A DNA stretch of 64,000 bases from Flavobacteriales bacterium UBA6051 (GCA_002427735.1 DIYP01000011.1:206915-270914), one strand, 5' to 3'. Shown: positions 1 through 9,473, counted from the stretch's first letter. Notes: a model not told the origin generated them from the letters alone. Program-made: numbers and translations.

Positions 1-651
1 AAATCAGATTGGAGAATGCCTGCAAAATGGATGTATTATCATTTGTTAGACGCAGATTGGGCGAGCAACGCACTGAGTTGGCAATGGGTTGCTGGGACCT
101 CTCGAAATAAGATTTATATTGCAAACCAGGAGAATATCAATAAGTACTGGTCAGATGATCAAAGAGGAACCTTTCTGGATGTGAGCTATAATGCGTTACC
201 ACCAGTGGAAATTCCTGAAAGTCTGTCGAAAGTTACTTTGCCTGAATTCAAAACAGCGCTACCGTCGCAACGAACAATTATAACGGATCAATCATTACCA
301 ACGTTGATTTACACGGTGTATAACTTGGACCCGTTTTGGCAAGAAGAACTTGAAGCAAACCGTATTCTTCTGTTAGAACCATCCATGTTCGAGCGTTATC
401 CGATGTCTGAAAAGGTGATGGACTTTATTTATGCGCTGTCGGAGAATATACAAGGGATTCAATTATTTGTGGGGAGCTTTAATGAGCTGAAAGAAAGACT
501 TGGTAATTCTACCGTTCATTTTAAAGAGCATCCACTCAATGGTCATTTCGAGGGTGAATTGCATGAGCGTGATTGGATGTTCCCTGAAGTGACTGAGGCA
601 AAAGGTTCGTTTTTTCAGTTTTGGAAAGAATGCAGGAAATTTTTCCCATGA
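1..651 (+). CDS. Photolyase/cryptochrome FAD-binding C-terminal part (5' end missing)
   Basis: The reading frame is open from base 1, so the gene starts before the window and only the last ~216 residues are seen. The segment with LDADWASNALSWQWVAG followed by ANQENINKYW is the flavin-binding C-terminal domain signature of the photolyase/cryptochrome superfamily. These enzymes bind FAD and either repair UV pyrimidine lesions with light or act as blue-light sensors. The remaining ~150 residues are a C-terminal extension that I do not recognise in detail. The stop overlaps the next photolyase-family gene by 4 bp (ATGA), which indicates a translationally coupled operon. Repair versus signalling cannot be decided from this fragment. 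Confidence 0.8.
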   Translation, partial: KSDWRMPAKWMYYHLLDADWASNALSWQWVAGTSRNKIYIANQENINKYWSDDQRGTFLDVSYNALPPVEIPESLSKVTLPEFKTALPSQRTIITDQSLPTLIYTVYNLDPFWQEELEANRILLLEPSMFERYPMSEKVMDFIYALSENIQGIQLFVGSFNELKERLGNSTVHFKEHPLNGHFEGELHERDWMFPEVTEAKGSFFQFWKECRKFFP

Positions 652-2135
652 CAAAGCCTAAAAGAAATATAGTTTGGTTGAAGCGCGACCTGAGGACACA
701 AGATCACCTTCCTTTGCATAGTGCTGAGATGAGCGGAGAGCCATATATTATTATTTACCTTTTTGAGCCCGCTTTTATCGCATATCCAGACACCTCGACG
801 AGACATCTTCAGTTCATTTATGGCTCTATTCTTCAAATGAATCAAGTTTTGAAAGATGCTGGAAGGAAGATTGATATATTCTATGGCAATGCAAAGGAGG
901 TTTTTCAATACTTACTGGAACAGTTTAGTGTAAGTGAGGTCTGGAGTTATCAAGAGAGCGGTACTGCTACAACATGGGAAAGAGATAAGCAAGTGGCCCA
1001 ATTGTTTGCTTCATTGAATTGTGAATGGGTAGAATATCAGCGAGATGGAGTAGAGCGGGGAAGAAGAAACAGAAAAGCTTGGGAGAAGCAATGGTTCAAG
1101 GCTATTCAAACACCAATAATTCAGAATGCTTATCGTTCCATAAAAAGCACCCCAATTGACCATCCGTTTCAAATTCCGTTAGAACTTCTGTCTCAACTGA
1201 AAAGCTACAATGATCACTACCAGCCTGCAGGAGAAAAGTATGCGTGGAGCTATTTAAAATCCTTTGTTTCAGGGAGAGGGAGAACATATGATCGTCATAT
1301 TTCTAAACCGTTGGAAAGTAGAAAGAGTTGCGGAAGAATATCGCCGTACTTGGCCTGGGGGAATATTTCCATACGACAAGCATACCAGTTTGTTAGAAGT
1401 CATGATAGCTATAACCAGAGTAAGAGAGCCATGAATGGGTTTCTAACCAGGTTGGTCTGGCACTGTCATTTTATTCAAAAGTTTGAAATGGAGTGCGAAT
1501 ACGAAAAGGTGTGTATCAACCGTGGTTATGAGTTACTTGAATATGATAAAGACAGCACTAAAATTGAAGCATGGGAAAATGGACAAACTGGATATCCGCT
1601 TGTCGATGCAAGTATGCGATGTTTAAGGGAAACCGGTTGGATTAATTTCAGAATGCGTTCCATGTTAGTTTCCTTTTTCTGTCATCACCTAGGACAGAAC
1701 TGGAAAGACGGTGTTTATTTTCTTGCCAGACAATTTTTGGATTATGAGCCGGGCATTCATTATCCGCAGTTTCAAATGCAAGCGGGAACTACTGGAATCA
1801 ATTTGATCCGAATCTATAATCCAGTCAAACAATCTAAAGAGCATGATCCAAACGGTGTGTTTATCAAAAAATGGCTCCCAGAGTTGCAGCAAGTGAATAC
1901 AGAACACATTCACGAACCATGGAAAATGACAGCGATGGAACAAGCTTTTTGTTCTGTGGAGATTGGGAAAGACTATGCTAAGCCTTTAATTGATATTACC
2001 GTTACTGGACGTGTTGCAAGGGAAACACTCTGGGGGCATCGAAACCACCCAAAAGTTCGCTTGGAAAAGCAACGCCTATTGGAAAAGCATACGAATGCGA
2101 ATCGCGCAGCTTTCAAGAAAGGGCAGCATGATTAG
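648..2135 (+). CDS. Cryptochrome/photolyase family protein
   Basis: A complete 495-aa member of the photolyase/cryptochrome superfamily. Residues ~8-130 form the N-terminal alpha/beta photolyase domain (IVWLKRDLRTQDHLPL). Residues ~200-430 are the FAD-binding helical domain, with WHCHFIQKFE, then GYPLVDASMRCLRETGWIN and RIYNPVKQSKEHDP. An upstream TTG would add nine residues, but the ATG at 648 is preferred because it overlaps the upstream stop as ATGA and begins the conserved domain directly. It is paired with another superfamily member just upstream, so the two probably share a light-related or DNA-repair role. The subfamily (CPD, 6-4 or cryptochrome) is not resolved. It ends one base before the convergent gene's stop codon. 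Confidence 0.85.
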   Translation: MTKPKRNIVWLKRDLRTQDHLPLHSAEMSGEPYIIIYLFEPAFIAYPDTSTRHLQFIYGSILQMNQVLKDAGRKIDIFYGNAKEVFQYLLEQFSVSEVWSYQESGTATTWERDKQVAQLFASLNCEWVEYQRDGVERGRRNRKAWEKQWFKAIQTPIIQNAYRSIKSTPIDHPFQIPLELLSQLKSYNDHYQPAGEKYAWSYLKSFVSGRGRTYDRHISKPLESRKSCGRISPYLAWGNISIRQAYQFVRSHDSYNQSKRAMNGFLTRLVWHCHFIQKFEMECEYEKVCINRGYELLEYDKDSTKIEAWENGQTGYPLVDASMRCLRETGWINFRMRSMLVSFFCHHLGQNWKDGVYFLARQFLDYEPGIHYPQFQMQAGTTGINLIRIYNPVKQSKEHDPNGVFIKKWLPELQQVNTEHIHEPWKMTAMEQAFCSVEIGKDYAKPLIDITVTGRVARETLWGHRNHPKVRLEKQRLLEKHTNANRAAFKKGQHD

Positions 2136-4109
2136 TTAGCGCTTAATCACACGTGCTCGCGCCGACTTTCTATCACTCGTACTGATTTCAACGATATAAA
2201 CTCCTGGTTTTTCGTTCAATACAAATTTGACTTGATCTGTTGAACCAAAAGATTCATCCATAATAACTTGTCCAAGTGCGTTAAAGACCTTTAAGACAGT
2301 ATTGTCAAATACATTTCCAAGTTGAATAACGACATTTCCAGAGGTTGGGTTTGGATAAATGCTAAAGGCAGGACCAAAGTCATTTGTCTCAACACTTAAA
2401 TCATTAATAACAATACAATCAGATGTATCAGAACATGTTCCATTATCGATAATGACAGCATATGTACCATTACCTGTTGGCGTATAGGATTGATTTGTCT
2501 CACCATTTATGATTGCATTTGCTGTTCCACAGTTTTCGATCCATTGATAATTGTATCCCGAAGCATCAGCATTAATGGTGTAATCGCTTCCATTTGACGT
2601 GGTAGTCGTATTAACATCAATTGGTGTAATGATGATATCCTGTGTCTGTGTAATAGAGTTTCCATTGCCATCATCATAGGTCCATGTTATAGTTGTTGTT
2701 CCGCTCGCGGTAATTGGAAAAGAAACATCTGGTGTGCCTGTGATTGCACCTTCGCAGTTATCCGTAGCAGTTGGAGCTGTTGGTGTTACTTCACATTCAC
2801 TATTGATATCAGGTAAGATTGCCAAATCAGCTGTCGGAGCCGTTGCATCGGTAATCACAACATCTTGTGTTTGCGAAGATGTATTTCCATTCCCGTCATC
2901 GTAGGTCCAGATAATAGTTGTTGTTCCCTGAGCAGTAATTGGCAGAGTAGCATTGTGCGTTCCAACAATAGTTCCAGAACAATTGTCGCTTGCCGTAGGC
3001 GGTGTTAAGCTTGTTACTTCGCATTCGGCTGTTACACTTGACAGTGTTGCAATATTGGCGACCGGTGGCATCATATCATTCACAATTATATTCTGTGTTT
3101 GCGTTGAGGTACTCCCGTTTCCATCATCATAAGTCCAGGTAACCACAGTCGTTCCTTGATTCGTAATAGGGAATGTAACATTTGGAGTTCCACTATACGT
3201 TCCCAAACAGTTAGTCGCTGTCGGGGAAGAAGGTGCAGAAACAGAACAACTACCCGTTAAATCTGGAAGTGAGGTAAGATCTGGAGCGGGCGGAGTAGAA
3301 TTGCAGATTTCAGTAATAATTACTAATCCATTACTCCCGTTTTCTCCTTGCATATGTATGGTACCTGAAGTTAAAGTGGGATCTGTATAACTACTTCCGC
3401 CACCACCGCCAGCTCCTGCACCGCCACCACCACCGTAGTAGCCTCCGCCTCCGCCTCCGCCGGCATAAGTTGTACTGCTGCGTCCTCCAATTCCAAGAAC
3501 TCCAGGCATTCCGTCATCAATGATGGAAGGAACGAGACTGATTCCTCCAGCACCGCCAGCTATCTGTGAACCTCCTTTACCTGTAGCAGGAGAATTAGGA
3601 TCAACACCATACTCGCCATTAGCACCGATTAAATCACCGCCGTCACCACCTTTATCACCTGTGGGATAATCGTCGCCACCGCCACCGCCACCGCCGGCAA
3701 CTACAACTCGATTACTCAGTGCCGTTCCGCCTATTCGAATGTCTGAGGCTCCACCACCACTTGCACCACAATAATATCCATCTCCACCACCATTAAAACC
3801 ACCTGCGAAAGGACTTGCTGAAACACAGTTTCCATCTAGACCAGCTCCTCCAACAAAAATATTAATCGTTTGACCAGGAGTGACAGTGAGTGTAGTTTGA
3901 ACCCTACCTCCGTAGCCTCCAATTTTCGTTCCGAGTCCACCGTCTCCTCCTTTTGCGCCGTACATATCAACAGTAAGCTCATTAATCCCAACCGGAACTA
4001 CAAATGTTTGCATTCCACCTGTATAATTAAACGTGGTAGTTTGTGCACTAACAGTGTAACTGATAAATAGAATGACAAACTTAATAGAAACGAGTTTTAA
4101 TGTTTTCAT
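2136..4109 (-). CDS. Secreted glycine-rich protein with HYR-like repeats and T9SS sorting domain
   Basis: A 657-aa exported protein. Residues 1-22 are a signal peptide ending TVSAQ. Residues ~28-265 are a very glycine-rich domain (runs such as GGGGGGGGDDYP) like the glycine-rich domain of large bacterial surface proteins. Three tandem ~70-residue repeats follow, each with a Cys pair, a PTATDNC-type motif and a TTTITWTYDDGNGN-type motif; they resemble HYR (hyalin) repeats. The C terminus (FSIYPNPTSGNVVIQL... to the final KR) is a T9SS type A sorting domain, so the protein is expected to cross the outer membrane and be anchored or released. The ligand or structural role is unknown. The stop codon abuts the convergent photolyase stop with no gap. 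Confidence 0.8.
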   Translation of the reverse strand: MKTLKLVSIKFVILFISYTVSAQTTTFNYTGGMQTFVVPVGINELTVDMYGAKGGDGGLGTKIGGYGGRVQTTLTVTPGQTINIFVGGAGLDGNCVSASPFAGGFNGGGDGYYCGASGGGASDIRIGGTALSNRVVVAGGGGGGGDDYPTGDKGGDGGDLIGANGEYGVDPNSPATGKGGSQIAGGAGGISLVPSIIDDGMPGVLGIGGRSSTTYAGGGGGGGYYGGGGGAGAGGGGGSSYTDPTLTSGTIHMQGENGSNGLVIITEICNSTPPAPDLTSLPDLTGSCSVSAPSSPTATNCLGTYSGTPNVTFPITNQGTTVVTWTYDDGNGSTSTQTQNIIVNDMMPPVANIATLSSVTAECEVTSLTPPTASDNCSGTIVGTHNATLPITAQGTTTIIWTYDDGNGNTSSQTQDVVITDATAPTADLAILPDINSECEVTPTAPTATDNCEGAITGTPDVSFPITASGTTTITWTYDDGNGNSITQTQDIIITPIDVNTTTTSNGSDYTINADASGYNYQWIENCGTANAIINGETNQSYTPTGNGTYAVIIDNGTCSDTSDCIVINDLSVETNDFGPAFSIYPNPTSGNVVIQLGNVFDNTVLKVFNALGQVIMDESFGSTDQVKFVLNEKPGVYIVEISTSDRKSARARVIKR

Positions 4110-4504
4110 AGTACGAGAATTGGTCGAGCTAAAATAGGCAATACTGGGTAATTTTACTCAACGCGATAATCGGCTATTGTACGACTGGTTATAAACTCAA
4201 TAGATTTAGTCAGTCTTATTGATCGAGTGGTACTATGGTCTGACGTTGACCGAACCTTTATGCCTAAATAGTTTAGGTTAGTTCAAATCGTGGTGCTATT
4301 CTGTTAACTCATAGTTTTGAATAAACCAAATGCTAGTGCTAGCCATACTAGCCCCTTGATTAGGAAGAATAAAAACGCTCCCCACCCAAAGCGCCGAATC
4401 CATTTTTTCAAGCGTGTTGATTCTCTCATTTTGATGGCGCGAATCTACAGATGAACACATTTTTTGAGCAAAACTAGTGGTAGTTTAAGCATGGATTAGC
4501 TATA

Positions 4505-4527
4505 AAATACCCTTTTTATGGTATCGA
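4505..4527. promoter_or_regulatory. Candidate operator copy 1 (ATACC-N8-GGTAT)
   Basis: A 23-bp element containing the inverted repeat ATACC-N8-GGTAT. It matches the copy at 4537-4559 at 19 of 23 positions and starts 32 bp upstream of it, about three helical turns. The paired arrangement just upstream of the heme operon promoter suggests a transcription-factor site, perhaps iron- or heme-responsive. The regulator is not identified. Confidence 0.55.
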
Positions 4528-4536
4528 ATTTTAGCG

Positions 4537-4559
4537 AAATACCTTGTTTGTGGTATTGA
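4537..4559. promoter_or_regulatory. Candidate operator copy 2 (ATACC-N8-GGTAT)
   Basis: Second copy of the 23-bp palindromic element. Its right end includes the TTG at 4556-4558 that I assign as the -33 box, so a bound protein would cover the promoter. This placement favours a repressor site. Confidence 0.55.
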
Positions 4560-4587
4560 GTTGTGAAGCTCTTTGAATCTATATTTG
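4556..4587 (+). promoter_or_regulatory. Bacteroidota-type promoter for the heme operon
   Basis: TTG at 4556-4558, a 21-nt spacer, then TATATTTG at 4580-4587, which fits the Bacteroidota sigma-A consensus TTG-N19ish-TAnnTTTG. The -7 box ends 39 bp before the ATG at 4627. An alternative -33 TTG at 4561 would give a 16-nt spacer. Confidence 0.5.
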
Positions 4588-4626
4588 CTTCGTTATTTAA
4601 AATTAGTCTAAATAAAAATAATAAAC

Positions 4627-5838
4627 ATGAAACATCTTTTACTCTGGACTTTTGGTTTCGCCAGTTTTGCTTTCGGACAAGTTTCTGATTCCGTATCACT
4701 GCAGTCAGGATATACAAATGAATCCTATTATAGTTTTGCAAATGGCGAGGTCTCAAACGTTGACAATTACGATTGGGATTTAGCATTTGAAACGAGTTCT
4801 TTTGGTTCTGCGGTTCGTTTAAATAGAAAGCGCGCCAAATTATGGGTTTCTCCAGCGCAGGTATCCGATTGGTCGACAACGTTAGATACGAATGGAATGG
4901 CTGCTGGTTGGGATCAATTAGTTAACGGTTATGAATTCTGGAGTCAGGGCGCTTTAAACATGGCTGCTCAAGGAAGTCAGACAGACCTGGGGTGGGGAGA
5001 GTATAATACAGTTACCCATGTTGTGGAAGGGTCGCGCATTTTTGTTCTAGAGCTATCGAATGGAAATTACAAGAAATTGATGATCGAAGAACTTGCCTCC
5101 GGAACGTATCAATTTGTGTTTGCGGACCTTGACAATGCCAATGAAGTTAATGCTTCACTAGCAAAGTCAACTTATGCTACAAAGAACTTTGGGTACTACA
5201 ATCTTGAAACTGAGATGGAGGTCGATCGAGAGCCTGCAGCATCTGATTGGGATCTTGTTTTCACAAATTACGTCTTGGAACTTGGTCCTGGTTATTACGC
5301 TGGAGTTACTTCAGCATTGCATAACGCTGGTGATTCAACATCGGAAGTGTCTGGAGTGCCAGTTGCTACTAGTATGTATAACACATTCGATCAAGAAATC
5401 AACACAATTGGGTATGATTGGAAAACATTCAATATGTCGACATATACCTACGACATTGTAACGGACCTTTCCTACTTCGTTTCTACTTCTTCCGGAGATG
5501 TATGGAAAATTGTTTTCACTGGATTTGGTGGAAGTTCTGACGGGAAGATCTACTTCACGAAAGAACAAGTAGAATTCGCAGGAGTGCCAACATATGCAGG
5601 AGCAAATCTTGACATTCACCCAAATCCAGCTGGGAATAGTGTAAAGATCAACTATGCGAATACCATTAAGTCCATTCAATTGGTAAACATGAACGGGCAA
5701 GTAGTTTATTCATCCAATGAAAATGGATTCGGTAATGCATCTATCGATGTTTCTCAACTTCAAAATGGAGTATACTTTTTGAACGTAACAGGAACTGCCG
5801 GTGATGTAGCTGTCAAGAAATTGGTGGTTCAGCATTAA
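4627..5838 (+). CDS. HmuY-like heme-binding protein exported by T9SS
   Basis: A 403-aa secreted protein. Residues 1-17 form a signal peptide ending FAFGQ. The body has the two Trp-Asp signatures typical of Bacteroidota HmuY-like proteins (YDWDLAFE near residue 50 and SDWDLVFTNY near 205), with a glycine-rich stretch after the second. Known HmuY proteins capture heme and hand it to a TonB-dependent receptor. The last ~80 residues (LDIHPNPAGN... VKKLVVQH) are a type A T9SS sorting domain, so this copy should reach the cell surface or medium. It opens a five-gene operon with a receptor and a second HmuY-like lipoprotein. Heme as ligand is inferred from family and context. Confidence 0.7.
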   Translation: MKHLLLWTFGFASFAFGQVSDSVSLQSGYTNESYYSFANGEVSNVDNYDWDLAFETSSFGSAVRLNRKRAKLWVSPAQVSDWSTTLDTNGMAAGWDQLVNGYEFWSQGALNMAAQGSQTDLGWGEYNTVTHVVEGSRIFVLELSNGNYKKLMIEELASGTYQFVFADLDNANEVNASLAKSTYATKNFGYYNLETEMEVDREPAASDWDLVFTNYVLELGPGYYAGVTSALHNAGDSTSEVSGVPVATSMYNTFDQEINTIGYDWKTFNMSTYTYDIVTDLSYFVSTSSGDVWKIVFTGFGGSSDGKIYFTKEQVEFAGVPTYAGANLDIHPNPAGNSVKINYANTIKSIQLVNMNGQVVYSSNENGFGNASIDVSQLQNGVYFLNVTGTAGDVAVKKLVVQH

Positions 5839-5903
5839 TACCGCTTGGATTACTTGAGCACTTTTCCTCAAAATTGAGCTTTACGCATTAAAACCGGATA
5901 TGA

Positions 5904-6233
5904 ATGAGTCAATGTGATCACTATAAAGAATTACACAAAAACGCTTCAGGTAGCGTGGGATATTGTTATGAATGTGCTCAGTACCATCTGAGAATTAAGG
6001 GATTGCTTACCATTCTTGAAGAGGGGTATTTGACAGGAATTGAGAATCACCTCCAAACCATTCAATCTGATCTTGAAGAGACGCAAGATGTCAGCGATGT
6101 TAATGTAGGTATCCAGATTAAGCTTTCGAGTAGCACCTATTTGTGTCTTTCATATGCAGAACTAGTGGAAGCGGTAGACTTAATCCATATGGCGCAGTAT
6201 ATGAAGAAGGTAAACGAATTAGTAGAACAATGA
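5904..6233 (+). CDS. Small Cys-containing protein, DUF6686-like
   Basis: A 109-aa protein without a signal peptide or membrane segment, so probably cytoplasmic. Near the N terminus it has a lone Cys (MSQCDH) and a CxxC pair (GYCYECAQYH), which could bind metal or heme. Size, Cys pattern and position resemble DUF6686 proteins that I recall beside heme-uptake genes in flavobacteria, but that assignment is from memory of the pattern. Its stop overlaps the receptor start (ATGA), so it is translationally coupled to the TonB-dependent receptor. A role in heme handling or sensing is inference. Confidence 0.6.
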   Translation: MSQCDHYKELHKNASGSVGYCYECAQYHLRIKGLLTILEEGYLTGIENHLQTIQSDLEETQDVSDVNVGIQIKLSSSTYLCLSYAELVEAVDLIHMAQYMKKVNELVEQ

Positions 6234-8500
6234 AATATGCGTTGGCTATAGTTTGCTTGTTTTTTTTGGTTTGCGCACATGGCCAAGCCGAGGTGCTTGT
6301 TGAGTCCTTAGATGGAGAAGCTATTCCAGGTGCCCGTGTTCAGTTATTTTCTATAGATGCCAGTCAAGGAAAGTTTCAATTGATTACCGATGATTTCGGG
6401 AAGGTCACTTTGCCCAGTGCTGATGGATTATTCTTAATAGATGTCCGATACTTAGGCTTTGAAGTTTATGCGGATACCGTTGAATTATCTTCTTCTATTA
6501 TAGTTCGCATGACGCCGATTCAGATGATAGAGGAAATGGTTGTTACTGCTCAGAATCGTGCTACAAGCATTGAAAACGCTGTCCAGAAAATTACTGTGCT
6601 TACTGCCGAGCAAGTCCAGCGATCCGGTTCAAACAACTTGGCAGATATTTTGAACTACCAAACGGGAATACGATTGTCCAATGATCAAGTGCTCGGTAGT
6701 TTCGTGGATCTGGGGGGTGTTTCAGGTCAGAATGTAAAAATTCTTATCGACGGAGTTCCCGTAATTGGTCGTTTAAGTGGAAGTATTGACCTGAGTCAGA
6801 TTAACTTAAATAATGTAGAGCGCATTGAGATAGTAGAAGGTCCTCTCTCGGTAAATTATGGTACGAATGCTCTGGCAGGTACGGTGAACATCATCACAAA
6901 AAAGAAAAGCACCAGAGGGTTTTCCGTTGAACTAAATCCTTATTACGAAACCATTGGGAATTATAATCTATCTGGAGCTATCGGCTATACGCAAAACGGG
7001 CACTCCATTCAATTAGATGTTGGGCGAAACTTCTTTGATGGATGGCGAGATGGAGACCCCTTTGTAGATTTCCCGAGGGAAACACTCGCAGATACTAACC
7101 GAGTGAGAACTTGGAAACCAAAGGAACAATACTTTGGAGGTCTGCGTTATTTATATGCGGCTGAGAAATGGGAAGGTTCCGTTTATGGAAAGTACTTTGA
7201 CGAATTAATTGTTAATCGAGGAAAGCCATCAGCGCCCTATTTCGAGACGGCTTTCGATGATTATTACCATACGGCTAGAATGGATGTTGGTGGAACTTCC
7301 AAGCTTCATTTCGAGAAAAGTAAACTTAGTTTTCTTCTGGCCTATAATGATTTCAGGCGAACAAAGAATACCTACGTAAAGGATTTGACAACACTAAACG
7401 AAGTGTTATCCGCTACGGATGGTGCGCAAGATACTTCTCGTTTTACACAGATTACAGGACGCCTGATTTTTGTCGGTGATATCGGGAAGACATTGACGTA
7501 TCAAGTGGGGGCTGACATTAATCATTCAGGAGGGCAGGGAAGAAGAATTGAAAACGGCTTCCGAGAGATTGGAGACTATGCCGGATTTGTTACGCTTGAT
7601 TGGAAAGTTATGGATTCCTTGACAATTAAGCCGGGTGTAAGATATTCTTACAATACTGCTTTTCAATCTCCACTTGTACCTTCATTGAATATCCTTTATC
7701 GGATTAAGAAATTGTCTTTTAGAGCATCTGTAGCGAGTGGATTTCGAGCACCTGACTTGAAAGAGTTGTACATGGACTTTGTCGATATTAACCATAACAT
7801 CACTGGAAACAAAGATTTGAGAGCAGAGTCCAGTTGGAATTATTCATTCTATGTCAACTGGATAAAGCCAGGCCGCAAAAATTCGCTCATCAAATTTGAA
7901 TATGGCGCTTACTATAACGATATCAAGGGTTTAATAACGTTGGGCGTTTTAGAAGGGGGAGAAGCGGGAGCATTTACCTATGTAAATATTGGCGAATACA
8001 GTGCTATAGGTCAGCAATTTTCATTTATCTACCGAACAAAACGCTTGAGGGCAAATGTTAATGCAACTTATATTGGACGCTATGATCCTGACTCTGAATT
8101 ATCCTCTGAGATTAACTCCTACAGATTTTCTCCGGAAGTGGGGACGCAACTTGGATATGACTTTATTCTAAATCGTCTTCATGGGAATATCTTTTATAAA
8201 TTCAATGGTGCGCTGCAGAACTTTTCAGTAAACGGCGATGGAATTGTTCAGTCTTCACGTCAAGCTTCTTATAGTATCCTCGACGCCAGTGTTACAGCGG
8301 ATTTTTTGAAAGATCGGAATCTGTCTTTGACTATCGGAGCCAAGAACCTTTTGAACGTCACGGATATAAATGTAACAGGGCAATCACAAGGAGGTGTTCA
8401 CACCGGTGGATCATCAAGTGTTAATGCAGGAAGAGGAACTTCTGTTTTCCTCTCATTAAAGTATCAATTAAGTATCAACATAGGTAAAGATGAAAAGTAA
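6230..8500 (+). CDS. TonB-dependent heme receptor (HmuR-like)
   Basis: A 756-aa outer-membrane receptor. Residues 1-19 form a signal peptide (ending CAHGQ), ~20-95 a carboxypeptidase-regulatory-like beta sandwich, ~105-220 the plug (SGSNNLADILNYQTGI, VNYGTNALAGTVNIIT), and the rest a 22-strand-type barrel. Around residue 505 lies FRAPDLKELY, followed by a His in INHN and then GNKDL. This closely matches the FRAP-His-NPDL arrangement of heme/hemoglobin receptors. I place the start at 6230: it overlaps the upstream stop as ATGA and begins a clean signal peptide, unlike the longer frame from 6143. The final codons overlap the next gene. The substrate is probably heme or a hemoprotein. Confidence 0.85.
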   Translation: MKYALAIVCLFFLVCAHGQAEVLVESLDGEAIPGARVQLFSIDASQGKFQLITDDFGKVTLPSADGLFLIDVRYLGFEVYADTVELSSSIIVRMTPIQMIEEMVVTAQNRATSIENAVQKITVLTAEQVQRSGSNNLADILNYQTGIRLSNDQVLGSFVDLGGVSGQNVKILIDGVPVIGRLSGSIDLSQINLNNVERIEIVEGPLSVNYGTNALAGTVNIITKKKSTRGFSVELNPYYETIGNYNLSGAIGYTQNGHSIQLDVGRNFFDGWRDGDPFVDFPRETLADTNRVRTWKPKEQYFGGLRYLYAAEKWEGSVYGKYFDELIVNRGKPSAPYFETAFDDYYHTARMDVGGTSKLHFEKSKLSFLLAYNDFRRTKNTYVKDLTTLNEVLSATDGAQDTSRFTQITGRLIFVGDIGKTLTYQVGADINHSGGQGRRIENGFREIGDYAGFVTLDWKVMDSLTIKPGVRYSYNTAFQSPLVPSLNILYRIKKLSFRASVASGFRAPDLKELYMDFVDINHNITGNKDLRAESSWNYSFYVNWIKPGRKNSLIKFEYGAYYNDIKGLITLGVLEGGEAGAFTYVNIGEYSAIGQQFSFIYRTKRLRANVNATYIGRYDPDSELSSEINSYRFSPEVGTQLGYDFILNRLHGNIFYKFNGALQNFSVNGDGIVQSSRQASYSILDASVTADFLKDRNLSLTIGAKNLLNVTDINVTGQSQGGVHTGGSSSVNAGRGTSVFLSLKYQLSINIGKDEK

Positions 8501-9446
8501 CCTTTTATTCATAGTACTAGCGGTCGTATTGACATCATGCTACAAGGAAGAAATTCCCATTCCTCCTCATGAGCCTGGAGATGCAGTGGAAGTACAAGTA
8601 GAAATGGGACAAGATTATCGCAATCAATTATTTTACAGTCTTTCAGAAAATGCAATTATAAGTGCTAATCTAAAAAACGACTGGGATATTGCTTTTGAAT
8701 CAGATGCAGCGGGTGGACGTATCATATTGAACACATCTAAAGGAATGGGAGTTCATCAAAGTACCCAGGCATTTGATGCCATTATGAGTGATGCCGGTCT
8801 GAGTTGGAGTTGGGATGCTCACAGCGGAAATTTGGATTCCACAGCCTTTGGTGACTGGCAAGCAGATAACTATTTATATGTGGTTGATTTGGGATATGAT
8901 CATTTAGGAGATCATCAGGGATATAAAAAAATCCGGATTACCGGAATGACATCGACAGATTATACGATTGAGTATGGTGATATTTCAGATGCAGTGTCGC
9001 AAACCTTCAACATCACTAAGAATACAGAGACGTTATTCACTTATTTCAAATTTGATCAGGGTATTGTAAGTATAGCTCCACCGAATGAAGAGTGGGATTT
9101 ATTGTTTGGTCAGTACACACATTTGTTTGCTGATCCTTTGACACCTTATGTAGTAACGGGTGTATTACTCAACCGCTACAATACGTCAGCGGTAAGTATT
9201 GATTCTAAACCTTTTAATGAAGTCACTTACGACGACGCACTAAGTCTGACTTACGCAAATAATATAGATTACATAGGATACAATTGGAAATGGTACGATT
9301 ATGAAAATGGAATCTTTATCATCGATCCATCAACAACCTACATCATCCGCACCAGTCAAGATGAATACTATAAACTTCACTTTGTAGATTTCTACAATAG
9401 TCTCGGAGAAAAGGGTGCGCCAAAAATGGAGATTCAAAAACTTTAA
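8490..9446 (+). CDS. HmuY-like lipoprotein
   Basis: A 318-aa lipoprotein: the signal peptide ends in the lipobox LTSC with Cys17 as the acylated residue. It has the same layout as the first gene of the operon, with NDWDIAFE near residue 65 and EEWDLLFGQYTHLF near 205, followed by PYVVTGVLLN; these are HmuY-family features. It lacks a T9SS sorting domain, so it is membrane-anchored where its paralogue is secreted. The start codon lies 11 bp inside the receptor gene, which implies coupled synthesis. The probable role is to receive heme, perhaps from the secreted paralogue, and deliver it to the receptor; this relay is inference. Confidence 0.7.
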   Translation: MKSNLLFIVLAVVLTSCYKEEIPIPPHEPGDAVEVQVEMGQDYRNQLFYSLSENAIISANLKNDWDIAFESDAAGGRIILNTSKGMGVHQSTQAFDAIMSDAGLSWSWDAHSGNLDSTAFGDWQADNYLYVVDLGYDHLGDHQGYKKIRITGMTSTDYTIEYGDISDAVSQTFNITKNTETLFTYFKFDQGIVSIAPPNEEWDLLFGQYTHLFADPLTPYVVTGVLLNRYNTSAVSIDSKPFNEVTYDDALSLTYANNIDYIGYNWKWYDYENGIFIIDPSTTYIIRTSQDEYYKLHFVDFYNSLGEKGAPKMEIQKL

Positions 9447-9473
9447 ATAAACACAATTATCAAATCAAGAAAA

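Larger units (their letters stand above)
4110..4626. other. Intergenic region with operators and promoter
   Basis: This 517-bp AT-rich gap lies between divergent genes. The distal part (4110-4500) shows only a short palindrome (CCTAAATAGTTTAGG, near 4263-4277) and no convincing coding frame. The proximal part carries the two 23-bp palindromic repeats and the promoter listed separately, all pointing at the heme operon. A long reverse frame across 4496-4879 is a shadow of the coding strand. Confidence 0.6.

Noticed and set aside
1..2135. A single photolyase gene broken by a frameshift
   Set aside because: The second gene has its own full N-terminal photolyase domain and FAD domain. The first is a C-terminal part of another paralogue ending in an ATGA overlap.
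3371..3553. 60-aa reverse frame with Ala/Val/Glu repeats
   Set aside because: It is an alternative-frame shadow of the glycine-rich coding region.
4496..4879. Reverse-strand frame of 127 aa across the heme-operon start
   Set aside because: It overlaps the first HmuY-like gene and the promoter in antisense and has no family features or signal.
6143..6229. Longer N terminus for the TonB-dependent receptor
   Set aside because: It overlaps the DUF6686-like gene by 90 bp and would hide the signal peptide. The ATG at 6230 with an ATGA overlap is a better fit.
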